From the NCBI RefSeq assembly GCF_019249725.2, contig NZ_CP137559.1, positions 62,001 to 126,000 on the forward strand: a stretch of DNA of 64,000 bases, read 5' to 3'. A model generated the notes under the pieces. That model was not told the origin of the DNA, did not search any database, and worked only from the letters and a program-made list of their open reading frames with translations. Each line of letters starts with the position of its first letter. The stretch's first letter is position 1. Source of the DNA: Segatella hominis. GTDB lineage: Bacteria > Bacteroidota > Bacteroidia > Bacteroidales > Bacteroidaceae. A program made the translations under genes and the position numbers. This document shows positions 1 to 8,398 of this stretch, piece by piece.

Positions 1-77
1 CTCTTTGTGACTTATTGCAAGCTAATGTGGTTTTAAAATAGGGGTAGTACCCAGCACCTTTAACAAGATAATAGCAA

Positions 78-296
78 GGCGGTCCCATCCCGCCCAACAG
101 TTTCAGCAAGTCTTCACCCTGCGGGTTCATCCCCGCTAAAACAATCCTGGCGAGGGCTCTGATGCCCCGCCAACCTTATAGCGTAGCGGTTAATAGCGAC
201 AGGAGGAGCGGTTACATCCCTTGCCCTTTTGGAAAGGGCGAGGGCTTGGGAGTGGGTTAAGGACCCCCTCTTCGCAAGAGGGGGACAGGGGAGTCG
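78..296 (+). repeat. GC-rich hairpin repeat, copy 1
   Basis: This is one of six related GC-rich intergenic elements in the window. It starts with a block containing GGTCCCATCCCGC, continues through a core (CCTGGCGAGGGC, CCGCCAACCTTATAGCG, GGAGGAGCGGTT), and ends in two hairpins. The last one is a strong stem: CCCCCTC at 264-270 pairs with GAGGGGG at 278-284. Other copies are near 10463, 52370, 55203, 58905 and 59630. It is non-coding; translations across it are an artefact of the GC-rich sequence. Confidence 0.8.
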
Positions 297-329
297 AAAA
301 AATACAATAATTAATAAGGAGATTACGTT

Positions 330-482
330 ATGAACATAGAAGAAAAAAAAGCAGATTTCATGCGTCGCTTCAAGGCTTCTATGGAGCGAAAGGCAGAATA
401 CATAGCACAAATGGAAAAGCGAATGCGTGATGACTATCGCCGCAGAACCGGTAAGGAAGCAGAATCATTTTGTGTGTTGTAG
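330..482 (+). CDS. Small basic hypothetical protein (50 aa)
   Basis: A 50-residue open frame starts at ATG 330, with an AAGGAG-like ribosome site about 8 bases upstream, and ends at TAG 480-482. The product is highly charged (many K, R, E, M), probably a single helix, with no signal peptide or membrane segment. No family is recognised. It follows the hairpin repeat and precedes an IS66 remnant, so it could be part of the degraded element or a stand-alone small gene. The good ribosome site and lack of stops are the only support. Confidence 0.45.
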   Translation: MNIEEKKADFMRRFKASMERKAEYIAQMEKRMRDDYRRRTGKEAESFCVL

Positions 483-702
483 TGTTTAGCCATAAACCAA
501 GCATAGGTTAATAAAACAATATTCCTCATTCGAGTGACGACAAGTGCAGAGCGATACTGCAATGAGGAACAAAATATAACTTTTTTCAAAAAACTGATAG
601 GTGTAACTACTTGTAATATAGTGGTGAGTAAACCACCAATACAGCGTAAGGTGGCTTGCATGAAAAATACTATTTTTGCAACCGTTTTAAAATTCACATA
701 AA

Positions 703-920
703 ATGGAAAGCAAAGAATATTTTGAAAAGGTGATGCAAGACTACAACCAGAGAACCGCAAGGGTCGTAGCTTGCGTAAGTATTGCAAAGATGAAGCAGTT
801 GATTATGACTGGCTCATCCTGTTCATTACCATCCAAACGGCGGATGGTTTATTTGTCAAGAAGGGTGGGCTTGACTATGCCGGCATGAAGGACTTAGTGT
901 CTAGATTGGAGGGATTATGA
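703..920 (+). pseudogene. IS66 accessory frame (TnpA-like), frameshifted
   Basis: The frame begins MESKEYFEKVMQDYNQ. A two-base insertion near 750-753 throws it out of phase. In the restored frame it continues as RKGRSLRKYCKDEAVDYDWLI and runs to LEGL before the TGA at 918-920. That segment looks like the small helix-turn-helix protein encoded upstream of IS66 transposases in Bacteroidales. The restored frame overlaps the next frame by an ATGA junction, as in intact elements. It is a pseudogene. Confidence 0.65.
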
Positions 921-1448
921 CAGGAGAAGAACTACATAACTTTTGTAAATTCTTGTATTCGCAGATTCAGTCCAAGGATGAGGAGATAAGCCGCCTTACC
1001 GCCAATATTAAAGAGTTGACGAATGAGGTTCGTTTGTCGCGTCTTCAACAGCAAACATACAATGATGAAAGCAAGGCGGTAAGTGCCACCCATTCTCAAA
1101 AGTTGGATGTTGTGCTTCTGCAATTACAAGAAACCAGGCAAGAGCTTACTGATACAAAGAGAAAGCTGAAAACTGCTGAGACCCTGTTGGCAGATGCCAA
1201 AAAGAAGAACCGTCAGTTGGAAGCAGAACGGGAGAAGGATGCCAAGGAGCGTAAAGACTTGGAGAATGATATCGCTCTTCTTCGTTCGGATCTTTACAGT
1301 GGAACAAAGAGCCAGCAGTAACTATCTCTATAAGTTTTGGAAGCAAGTCTTCGCCTATCGAAACGATGGTGAATATACCATAGATAACCTGGCAGCAGAA
1401 CGAGCGATACGTCCTCAGACCATACAGCGCAAGGGGTCGTTGTTCTAG
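917..1448 (+). pseudogene. IS66 transposase, internally deleted
   Basis: The first 130 or so residues form the long coiled coil typical of the IS66 transposase N-terminus. Around 1310-1325 the frame passes directly, after a frame change, into a C-terminal segment (FWKQVFAYRNDGEYTIDNLA, then AERAIRPQTIQRKGSLF) that ends at a TAG at 1446-1448. The zinc-binding and catalytic DDE portions are absent, so an internal deletion removed most of the gene. It is non-functional. Confidence 0.75.
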
Positions 1449-1569
1449 AACCTACTTCCAATGACAATCTGCTTGGATTAATGAAATTTTTAGTGAAAGA
1501 AATTTAAAAATGAAATTTGCGAGCTTTACAAAAAGCCCGCAAATAGGGGCGTTGTGACATTTTTGGACG

Positions 1570-1788
1570 CTTACATCCAGGGCATCATGAAGCGTATCAA
1601 AGCAAAGGGTGCAGAGGTTATCATCTATAAGCCAACCTTGGAAGAGGGTAGCACCTTCTTCGGTAGTAGAGAATAACCTCGAAGCCTTCAAGGCACAGAG
1701 CCATGCCATCATCGCCAACCGCTACGATGCTTGTCTGGATGATGTAAAGGATAAAGTCTATACTCGTGATATATTCCGTCGAGATTAA
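1570..1788 (+). pseudogene. 3' remnant of a UDP-glucose 6-dehydrogenase gene
   Basis: This stretch closely matches the last 70 codons of the intact ugd gene in the window (13,762-13,984): [18 protein letters not shown], a TFFGS block, then [20 protein letters not shown] and a terminal FRRD. It has a frame break near the TFFGS block and lacks the first five-sixths of the gene. It suggests that a second sugar-dehydrogenase gene once stood here and was destroyed with the IS66 element next to it. Confidence 0.85.
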
Positions 1789-1932
1789 GTTTGTGAGTCC
1801 TCAATCAAACCGAATACCTTATGAGCATCGAAGAGATTAAAAGATAATTTAGAACGAGATGGATTTCAAAGAGTTCCTGATATAAATCTGGGACATAGTA
1901 TAGATAAAGGTTGTTATTTAAAATGAGAAACT

Positions 1933-2949
1933 ATGAGTGATGTGTGTTTAATTTGTAATCAGAAAAAGGCAACTAAGACCAATTCTCATATAGTGCCTAG
2001 TTTCCTTATAACATCATTTTCGAGTTATAATTCTTCTGGAAAGCGTGATTCTGAAGTCCTTTTTACAATATCAAGCTCAATTGATAGTGTATATACTGGT
2101 AGATCTGTACCTGACACTAAAATTGAAGATTTGTTTGATAAAGATAAGCTTACACAAGAACGGATTGATGAGGAACTTTCAAAGAATTCGGTTGCAAAAG
2201 ATTTCGTATTCTGTCCTCAATGTGAAAAGAGGCTTTCTGTATTTTTGGAGTCACCTTATGCTCATTTTATAAATCAACAAGCAAAAATTGAAAATGATAT
2301 ACCATTATTCTTTTGGCTGTCTGTAGTTTGGAGAATGTCTGTTACAGAAGATTATGGTTTTTCTTTAGGAGATGAGTTAAATCAAATTTTACAACTTTCT
2401 TTGAAAAGCTATTTTGAACTAAAAGAAAATGGCGGAAGTTTAGAAACGATACTCAGTGATGTACCTTTTCGCTATAAGATACTGAGATGCCATGATTATT
2501 GTAAGACAGGAAATGGCTTTCTGTTTGCACAGTATAAGAATAAAGTTCTTGATGTCGTTATAGGAGAATTTGTGCTGCGTGTGTTTTTTGATTTGCATGA
2601 GGATTTTCCTAATCAGCCATTTTTTGGCACAGAATCTTTCTTTGCAAACGCACCAATTAACCATGGGGAATTAGCAGAACAAGTAGTGAATATAGATACT
2701 GATTCCTATAAAGTAATAAATAAAGAATTTGTTAAATTTGCAGCTCATTTAAAGCGTATTGAGGTAGAGCGTAAATTAGATTTGATTTGGTGTAGTATAG
2801 GACAATTAGGGCAAATGCCAAATCAATTAAAGACTATATTCTTTGAAAACTATTATAATAAAGATGTCAAAGTAGGTGATAGGCATGATAAAAAACGCTT
2901 TGCAGAAGTATTGACTCCAATACTTGCAGATTATTTTGGTATAAAATAG
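1933..2949 (+). CDS. Hypothetical protein with paired-cysteine (zinc-finger-like) motifs
   Basis: A 338-residue soluble protein starts at ATG 1933. Near the N-terminus it has CLIC, then KTNSHIVPSFL; near residue 95 it has CPQCEKR. The CxxC...SHIVP...CxxC arrangement looks like a treble-clef or HNH-like zinc site, but a complete HNH catalytic motif is not evident, so no nuclease function is assigned. The rest is mixed alpha/beta with no membrane segments. The gene is AT-rich, stands alone between the ugd remnant and rfbC, and is likely acquired. A defence role is a guess from its location. Confidence 0.6.
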   Translation: MSDVCLICNQKKATKTNSHIVPSFLITSFSSYNSSGKRDSEVLFTISSSIDSVYTGRSVPDTKIEDLFDKDKLTQERIDEELSKNSVAKDFVFCPQCEKRLSVFLESPYAHFINQQAKIENDIPLFFWLSVVWRMSVTEDYGFSLGDELNQILQLSLKSYFELKENGGSLETILSDVPFRYKILRCHDYCKTGNGFLFAQYKNKVLDVVIGEFVLRVFFDLHEDFPNQPFFGTESFFANAPINHGELAEQVVNIDTDSYKVINKEFVKFAAHLKRIEVERKLDLIWCSIGQLGQMPNQLKTIFFENYYNKDVKVGDRHDKKRFAEVLTPILADYFGIK

Positions 2950-3061
2950 AAAAATTAAAGGAGTAGGTAGTTAATGTATGGTAGGCGAAGTTCGTGCGAC
3001 TTATTTATAAGCTACTTCTCGGCACCTGGCATGGAGCCAACAACTTTTAAATATAAAAACG

Positions 3062-3646
3062 ATGAATGTAATAAAGACTGATATTGAAGGCGTACTCATT
3101 ATAGAGCCACGCCTCTTCCGTGATGCTCGTGGCTACTTCTTCGAGAGCTTCAGCGAGCGAGAGTTTGAAGAAAAGGTTGCCCCAATCCTGGGACACAGTG
3201 TTCATTTCTGCCAAGACAACGAGTCAATGAGCAGTTATGGTGTGATGCGAGGCCTGCACTTCCAACGCCCACCATATACCCAGAGCAAGCTGGTGCGCTG
3301 CGTAAAAGGCAGAGTCCTTGATGTAGCCGTAGATATCCGTAAAGGATCACCAACCTATGGCAAGCATGTGGCTGTAGAACTGACAGAAGACAATCATCGC
3401 CAGTTCTTCATCCCTAAGGGTTTTGCTCATGGTTTCGCCGTCCTCTCAGAAACAGCAGTCTTTCAATACAAGTGTGATAACTTCTATCATCCAGAGGCAG
3501 ATGGAGGTATCTCTATCCTTGATGATAGCCTTGGTATTGATTGGAAAATCCCAACAGAACATGCCAATCTCTCAGAGAAAGATACGAAGCATGCGATGCT
3601 GAAAGATTTCGATTCTCCATTTGATGTTAATGTTCCATTATATTGA
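3062..3646 (+). CDS. rfbC: dTDP-4-dehydrorhamnose 3,5-epimerase
   Basis: This 194-residue cytoplasmic enzyme converts dTDP-4-dehydro-6-deoxyglucose to dTDP-4-dehydro-L-rhamnose in dTDP-rhamnose synthesis. Family marks are present in order: FRDARGYFFESF, the active-site stretch VMRGLHFQ, VRCVKGRVLDVAVDIRKGS, the IPKGFAHGF motif, and the C-terminal DGGISILDDSLGIDW. The length is normal. The other rml genes are not in the window and may lie upstream. The base composition is richer in GC than the following cassette, suggesting that rfbC belongs to the native polysaccharide locus and the next genes were inserted after it. Confidence 0.95.
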   Translation: MNVIKTDIEGVLIIEPRLFRDARGYFFESFSEREFEEKVAPILGHSVHFCQDNESMSSYGVMRGLHFQRPPYTQSKLVRCVKGRVLDVAVDIRKGSPTYGKHVAVELTEDNHRQFFIPKGFAHGFAVLSETAVFQYKCDNFYHPEADGGISILDDSLGIDWKIPTEHANLSEKDTKHAMLKDFDSPFDVNVPLY

Positions 3647-3648
3647 TT

Positions 3649-4068
3649 ATGGATTTAATCTCATTTTTAAGTCTGCCTTTTGCTAAATATGTGGCAGTAC
3701 CAGTTATCTCAACACTCGTTGGTACATTCTTTCAATATAATTGCTATAGTGATAGGTACAATTTCAAAGGACGAGATTTGTTTTATTGGGCTCCAGGTAT
3801 GTTAGCAACAACCTTGCTGCTAATATGTGTGGAGTATTCCAATAAAGTAACTTTAGGTAATCTCACTTCTGAAGAGAAGATTGTTGCGGGAAACCAATTT
3901 TATAGTGCTGTTATTCTTGTTATTTGTGTATATTTTATTATTAATACGATATTGAGGAAAAAAGGTAGAAATGTTATTGAAGATAAATGGAATCTTTGGT
4001 GGGGAATATTGTTGCCCGACTTGATATGTGTTGTTATGCTCTTGTTTGTCTTGCTAATATTCGGCTAA
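3649..4068 (+). CDS. Small four-TM membrane protein
   Basis: A 139-residue hydrophobic protein starts at ATG 3649, two bases after the rfbC stop. About four membrane segments are visible: residues 10-27, 45-63, 82-98 and 118-137. Short charged loops include the TSEEK and KKGRNVIEDK stretches. No family is recognised. It is directly followed, two bases later, by a membrane-anchored TIR-like protein, then by the DUF262 and HEPN genes. This suggests one operon in which it might be a membrane partner or effector. That role is inferred from position only. Confidence 0.7.
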   Translation: MDLISFLSLPFAKYVAVPVISTLVGTFFQYNCYSDRYNFKGRDLFYWAPGMLATTLLLICVEYSNKVTLGNLTSEEKIVAGNQFYSAVILVICVYFIINTILRKKGRNVIEDKWNLWWGILLPDLICVVMLLFVLLIFG

Positions 4069-4070
4069 AA

Positions 4071-4610
4071 ATGAAATTTACATTTAAAAATATATTCGTA
4101 ATATTTGTTTTGGTAACTATTGTCTATGAATCATTATATTTATACAAAACAATAGTTTGGGACAAAAGTAAAATTATAGGAATTATTGTTTTTGTTGTTA
4201 GTCTTGTTTTGACATCTGTAATTTTGGCAACTTATTTGATGTCATATAGATATAGGTATAAGCAATATTACATTTCATTTCCACAGGAATTTGAGCGAGA
4301 TATAAATGAATTTCGAATAAATAGTATGATTTCACCACAATATGGAACGGATACATTAAGACCAGGTAAAGACATATCTAAAGAAATAAAAAAGAAAATC
4401 TCACATTGTTCAATTTGTCTTGTTATAATAAGTAAGAAAATTAGCACCATGCAAAAGATTGAAATTTCAGAAATGAGAGCGAACCATAAAAAAATTATTC
4501 CTATATTGGTTGATGGTGGAAAACTCCCGTCTTCTCTTTCAAAAATAGTTCCAATTTGTACTACTGCTGATCAGCTGTCCAAAGTTTCTTTAGAAGAACA
4601 GTTATCATAA
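4071..4610 (+). CDS. Membrane-anchored TIR-like protein
   Basis: ATG 4071 lies two bases after the upstream stop; a longer frame from 3987 would overlap the upstream gene and is not favoured. The 179-residue protein has two membrane segments (residues 5-20 and 28-50), then a soluble domain. That domain contains DTLRPGKDISKEIKKKI, a hydrophobic strand SICLVIISKK, a conserved-type EISEM helix, and KKIIPILVDGG followed by LP. This order fits TIR domains, which cleave NAD or signal in many anti-phage systems. The acidic residue in EISEM could be the catalytic glutamate. A SEFIR or other flavodoxin-like fold is an alternative. Confidence 0.6.
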   Translation: MKFTFKNIFVIFVLVTIVYESLYLYKTIVWDKSKIIGIIVFVVSLVLTSVILATYLMSYRYRYKQYYISFPQEFERDINEFRINSMISPQYGTDTLRPGKDISKEIKKKISHCSICLVIISKKISTMQKIEISEMRANHKKIIPILVDGGKLPSSLSKIVPICTTADQLSKVSLEEQLS

Positions 4611-4666
4611 CAAATAAATGTCAGTAGTAATTTGATGATATAGCGATAACTAAAACTTTCTGAAAA

Positions 4667-5947
4667 ATGGAAAATAAGGTTTATTACGGGGAATATACCC
4701 TGAAACATTGGATTAAGTTGATGCTATCTGGTAATATAGTTTTGCCAGAATACCAACGTCATTTTGTTTGGCGTGAACGTGATGTAAAACGTTTATTGCA
4801 ATCATTGTCCGATGGACAGTTTGTACAGCCAGTTACAATTGCATTGTATGATGATAGTACCATAAGACAGAATTTGATATTGGATGGGCAGCAGAGGCTA
4901 ACTTCTTTACTTTTAGCTTATCTCGGCTATTTCCCAGACAAAAAGAAATTTGAGATGGGTGATAGCATAAAAGTTGCAAATGAAGATGATAGTGCTGTTG
5001 ATGATGGTGCCTCTCCATCTGAAGGCTTCCTATGGCAATATACAGATATACTAAAGTATGGCAAGGATAAGTTTGAAATTATTAGTAACATAAATACAAG
5101 TGATAAGTATATCAGAATAACAGATGACCTGATAAATGGTCTTACTGATGAATTCTTCGAGAAAACTTATTTAGGCTTCTCCTATGTCGTGCCTGAAACA
5201 AGAATTGCAACAGAAGTACAGAAAAACTTTTCGCAGCTATTTCGAAATATCAACTATTTTGGTAAGAAGTTGGAACCTATGGATAGTCGCAAATCATTGT
5301 ATTACCAGAATCAAAATCTCACAAAGTTCTTTGAAGGTAAATGCGATGATGGCTCCGATGTGTTGGGTGATTTGAGAATTATGGAGGATTTGCAACCTGT
5401 TAAGATAGACTTTGTTAGGTATTTGGCAATTCTTTCTCAATATTGTTCTTCTAATCATGATACCGCCTGGGATGTTATGATGGGATATTCAGCATATAGT
5501 TCTCGAGAAAGTTATTATGCAGACTATGTTTCATATATTCTTGGAATAGAACAAGAAGACAGAGTTAATAAGTTTGATAAATTTGATTTTTCTGAAATCT
5601 TCCCCGACGATGTATGGAAAGAACGTTTCAAAACTTTGAAATCTACTATTAGTCATATGAAACTTCGCATGGGATTGAAGGATAATAGAATATTTTCCTC
5701 ATGGTATGAAGCTGATTATTGGTTGTTCGGGCTAATGTACTATGTCTTGTTTGAAGGGCGTAAGATTCGGGAGCAATATGTAGCAGTGAATAATAGAGGA
5801 AGATATGCAACATTAAAGTCAGAAATAGAGGCTGCAATAGATAAAATGAGAAGTGAACCGTCTTTTCTAAAAAACTCAAATAGAGTGACATTTATACGTA
5901 ATCGATTAGTAGAATCTTGTAAAATATATTCTTCTTATGTATATTAG
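4667..5947 (+). CDS. DUF262 (GmrS/ParB-like) domain protein
   Basis: This 426-residue soluble protein has the DUF262 fold at its N-terminus: LPEYQRHFVWRERDVKRLL near residue 26, then LDGQQRLTSL with the DGQQR motif at residues 73-77. DUF262 proteins are ParB/Srx-fold enzymes, best known from the GmrSD type IV restriction system, where the DGQQR motif binds nucleotide and drives hydrolysis. The C-terminal half is helical and lacks the HNH nuclease domain (DUF1524) of GmrD. It overlaps the next gene (a HEPN protein) by 11 bases, implying translational coupling and a paired function. Confidence 0.85.
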   Translation: MENKVYYGEYTLKHWIKLMLSGNIVLPEYQRHFVWRERDVKRLLQSLSDGQFVQPVTIALYDDSTIRQNLILDGQQRLTSLLLAYLGYFPDKKKFEMGDSIKVANEDDSAVDDGASPSEGFLWQYTDILKYGKDKFEIISNINTSDKYIRITDDLINGLTDEFFEKTYLGFSYVVPETRIATEVQKNFSQLFRNINYFGKKLEPMDSRKSLYYQNQNLTKFFEGKCDDGSDVLGDLRIMEDLQPVKIDFVRYLAILSQYCSSNHDTAWDVMMGYSAYSSRESYYADYVSYILGIEQEDRVNKFDKFDFSEIFPDDVWKERFKTLKSTISHMKLRMGLKDNRIFSSWYEADYWLFGLMYYVLFEGRKIREQYVAVNNRGRYATLKSEIEAAIDKMRSEPSFLKNSNRVTFIRNRLVESCKIYSSYVY

Positions 5948-6671
5948 TCAACATTCCGATTTTATCCTTTCACCTTTAAAAAAGATATTAAAGGATGGAA
6001 TCGCAGCGAGTAGGGCTGCCGGTGATGGTATCGATTCCTATCCTATGGGTGAATATTTGATGCAATCTTTGTTTTTGAAAATGACAGGAGCTCAAGAGCA
6101 AAAGATGAAATGTATCTGTTGGGAACTGGCTACGCATGACTATGATTATAGGTATGATTTCCTTAATAAGAAAAAGTATGGAGAATGTTCGACCTATAGC
6201 AGTAAAAATGGGATATTCAATGATTTGATAGAGGTAATACAGAAGATGCAGCCGTCTTTTGAACCCTCTACTTTGATTGATGCTACTTTTATGGGTAAGA
6301 TACAGGATGATATAGAGCAATTGTATTCAACTTCAAACTTATGTGTCTGGCAGAACAGGGAATATCTCTTTTTCAAGTCAAAGTTTAGAACTGTCTTAAA
6401 TATTAGACAACTAAATTATCCTTTAGGTCCAGTTAAGTCCTACAGCTTATTTCAATCACCATTGAGTAAAAGGTATGAAGAGTTGGTTTATAGGCATCGA
6501 AACCGTTGTGCGCATAATACGCTATCCTATCAAGTAAACAAGCCTGATTTCAGTGTTCTTGCCTCAACGGATTTCTCCTATCATAGTTATTTCTTTAGAT
6601 TTGCTTTGATAGTGCTGATAGATGAGATTTTTATGGCATTATTTAGAAAATATGTTTGTATGCAGGATTAA
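5937..6671 (+). CDS. HEPN-like protein paired with DUF262
   Basis: A 244-residue soluble protein overlaps the DUF262 gene by 11 bases. Its key feature is RNRCAH at residues 188-193 (RHRNRCAHN in context), matching the R-x4-H signature of HEPN RNases and RNase toxins. It lies in a helical C-terminal region, as expected. HEPN and DUF262 genes are known to be neighbours in conflict systems. The likely model is that the DUF262 protein senses or controls and the HEPN protein cuts RNA, but the rest of the sequence is not recognised. Confidence 0.65.
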   Translation: MYISQHSDFILSPLKKILKDGIAASRAAGDGIDSYPMGEYLMQSLFLKMTGAQEQKMKCICWELATHDYDYRYDFLNKKKYGECSTYSSKNGIFNDLIEVIQKMQPSFEPSTLIDATFMGKIQDDIEQLYSTSNLCVWQNREYLFFKSKFRTVLNIRQLNYPLGPVKSYSLFQSPLSKRYEELVYRHRNRCAHNTLSYQVNKPDFSVLASTDFSYHSYFFRFALIVLIDEIFMALFRKYVCMQD

Positions 6672-7011
6672 TTGGAGATATTGATTGTTATAAGAATCCT
6701 TATCTTCTTGATGGTCATTTTTGTTTATAGACAACAAAGGGAACATAGAACGAGTTCCGTTAGAAGTTTTTGAAACCATTAATCCTGATATGATATTATT
6801 ATTAGAAGCCAGTTCTGATACAATAAGAAAGAGGTTAATAGCTCGTGATTCAAAAGAATATTCATTATCCTTCATAAATGATTTTTTGCAAGAAGAAAAA
6901 GCGTATGCTAACGAGGTTGCAAATGTTTTAGATATACCTTTTAAAATCTGTTCTCAAGATGAAATGGATGCTCAGATTGAGAATATTTCCTGCTATTTGG
7001 AGAGTGAGTAA
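6665..7011 (+). pseudogene. Truncated, frameshifted P-loop nucleotide-kinase-like gene
   Basis: Two frames read as one protein: GDIDCYKNPYLLDGHFCL, ending at a stop near 6726, and DNKGNIERVPLEVF from about 6724, then PDMILLLEASSDTIRKRL and RDSKEYSLSFINDFLQEE. The LLDGHF strand, ILLLEAS strand and the following RKRLxxRD helix resemble the C-terminal half of AAA_17/AAA_33-type kinases. The P-loop half is missing and one indel near 6720-6727 breaks the frame. It appears to be the tail of a gene lost when the HEPN end was joined here. Confidence 0.6.
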
Positions 7012-7255
7012 AAGAATATTGATGGCAAAAAAATAAGCTCATGTTACAAGTCAATGGTTTATGCATAGCTTATCTTGAAGGCTATATTCAGTGTAAGGTA
7101 ACAGAGTATTTACTTCATGAAAAAGTTCTTAGTTCTGAGCTTGATATATAATAAAGGAACAGGCGGTGAAATGTATGGAACAGTATAAATCTTTTGCAGT
7201 TATTATCATAAGTTATGATAGTAGTAAGATTAATCAATAAAAAAAACAAAGAACA
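7012..7255. other. AT-rich spacer with no recognised gene
   Basis: The stretch between the kinase remnant and the next cassette is AT-rich with short broken frames. It must contain the start signals for the gene at 7256, but I could not find a convincing TTG-N20-TAnnTTTG promoter here. Confidence 0.5.
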
Positions 7256-7894
7256 ATGAAAAGTGAGTATGAACATTTGGGAAAAGAACAATGCAAGCAT
7301 CTCTCAGTATTCAATTTTAGCGCCAGACATCGATTCGTCTGTTGTATTTTATTAATTGTCGTTTTGGCTTTAGGTTGTTTTGCTTTCTTGGCATCCAACT
7401 ATAGACAAGCTCAAAATGATATAGTAGCATTACAAAGAAAGGATGCAAAAATATTAGAAGACCTACTCTGTCCGGTGTTTAATCCTCAGAAGAGAGAAAC
7501 TTATGATATAGAGAAAATAGCCGATTTGTTGGACAGACACCAAAATAGAGTAGAGGCATTGTTGGAAACTGAATATAACAAGTTACAAGCGGATTTTAAT
7601 ATTTTGATGTTATGGGCGAGTTGTTTGATGATAGTATTTCTTGTCTTTTCGTTATACTCAATATTCAAGACTGATGAAATGTTAGGTAAGGCCGAAAACG
7701 AAGCTAATCGGATTCATCAACTTTTGTCCGAATCTAATCAAGCTTGCGAAAATATTACCAATCAGGCTCAAATCGTAATGTCGCAGATGCAGCATTTACC
7801 TACAGCACCAGTTCCGCCTCGGCCGCCTTTCAAATCACCAGATGATATGTCCGCAGATGTAGCACAAACAGAAGGAGATAATAGTCATGATTAA
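7256..7894 (+). CDS. Two-TM coiled-coil membrane protein
   Basis: This is a 212-residue protein with a membrane segment at about residues 28-48 (CCILLIVVLALGCFAFLA), a helical loop of about 70 residues rich in D, E, K and Q, and a second membrane segment at about 116-136. A coiled-coil tail (AENEANRIHQLL) and a proline-rich end (APVPPRPPF) follow. No family is recognised. Two other genes (23,996 and 47,361) share the plan: TM, charged helical segment, TM, coiled coil, each beside putative conflict genes. It overlaps the FDY-repeat gene by 8 bases. A membrane-bound sensor or anchor is plausible. Confidence 0.7.
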   Translation: MKSEYEHLGKEQCKHLSVFNFSARHRFVCCILLIVVLALGCFAFLASNYRQAQNDIVALQRKDAKILEDLLCPVFNPQKRETYDIEKIADLLDRHQNRVEALLETEYNKLQADFNILMLWASCLMIVFLVFSLYSIFKTDEMLGKAENEANRIHQLLSESNQACENITNQAQIVMSQMQHLPTAPVPPRPPFKSPDDMSADVAQTEGDNSHD

Positions 7895-8240
7895 TGAGAC
7901 AAGGAGGTGTGTTGCAGCAATTGCTTATATGATGATTGCTGGCAAAGCTGCCAATGGCGTTTTTGATTATACATTAGGTGGCTTCTATAATATGGGCTGT
8001 ACTTTTAGAGGGAATTATATATCTCTATTTGATTACAGGCGAAGTTGTTATGTATCAGGCTATTTGCCCAATTTGTTTGATTATTCAACGACATCTTATA
8101 TAAATCTTCGAAAAGGTGTTAATACTATAGATGGTTTTGACTATCATACTGCAAGTTATTTTAATGTTACTGTAAATGGAAGTAATGTCACAATATTTGA
8201 TTATCAAGTAGCCAAATATTACATGTATTCTGTTTCATAA
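7887..8240 (+). CDS. FDY-repeat protein
   Basis: The 117-residue product is almost entirely made of five repeats starting with FDY at about residues 26, 48, 64, 84 and 104, spaced 16-22 residues apart, with a tyrosine five residues after each FDY and a glycine or asparagine turn between. This periodic aromatic pattern suggests short beta-hairpins packed as a small propeller, flower or solenoid. No signal peptide is clear, although the first 20 residues are mildly hydrophobic. It overlaps the two-TM gene by 8 bases, which argues for a joint role. The function is unknown. Confidence 0.65.
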   Translation: MINETRRCVAAIAYMMIAGKAANGVFDYTLGGFYNMGCTFRGNYISLFDYRRSCYVSGYLPNLFDYSTTSYINLRKGVNTIDGFDYHTASYFNVTVNGSNVTIFDYQVAKYYMYSVS

Positions 8241-8314
8241 GTATAAAAATATAACTATTCTACTATTTATATAGTGGAAAATATTAGTGTTCATTTTTTA
8301 TTGGATACTAATAA

Positions 8315-8345
8315 TTGTGTAGTATTCATAATCATGATATCTTTG
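8315..8345 (+). promoter_or_regulatory. Bacteroidota-type promoter before DUF262/HEPN pair
   Basis: TTG at 8315-8317, exactly 20 bases, then TATCTTTG at 8338-8345, fits the primary-sigma consensus of Bacteroidota (-33 TTTG, -7 TAnnTTTG). The gene starts about 54 bases downstream after GAGGTG. The DUF262-HEPN pair therefore has its own promoter, separate from the preceding two genes. Confidence 0.7.
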
Positions 8346-8398
8346 AGATTTTGAATAAAGAGAATTTATTTAAATGTAAATTAAATTTGAGGTGAATT

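Larger units (their letters stand above)
703..1448 (+). mobile_element. IS66-family element remnant
   Basis: This is a decayed copy of an IS66-type insertion sequence. It contains a frameshifted accessory frame, then the coiled-coil N-terminus of the transposase joined directly to its C-terminal end (NDGEYTIDN, AAERAIRP, TIQRK), with the DDE catalytic core missing. No terminal inverted repeats were identified. The element cannot transpose on its own. Confidence 0.75.

Noticed and set aside
434..787. Reverse-strand frame of 117 residues
   Set aside because: It lies opposite the small gene and IS66 remnant, has odd composition and no start signals, and matches nothing recognisable.
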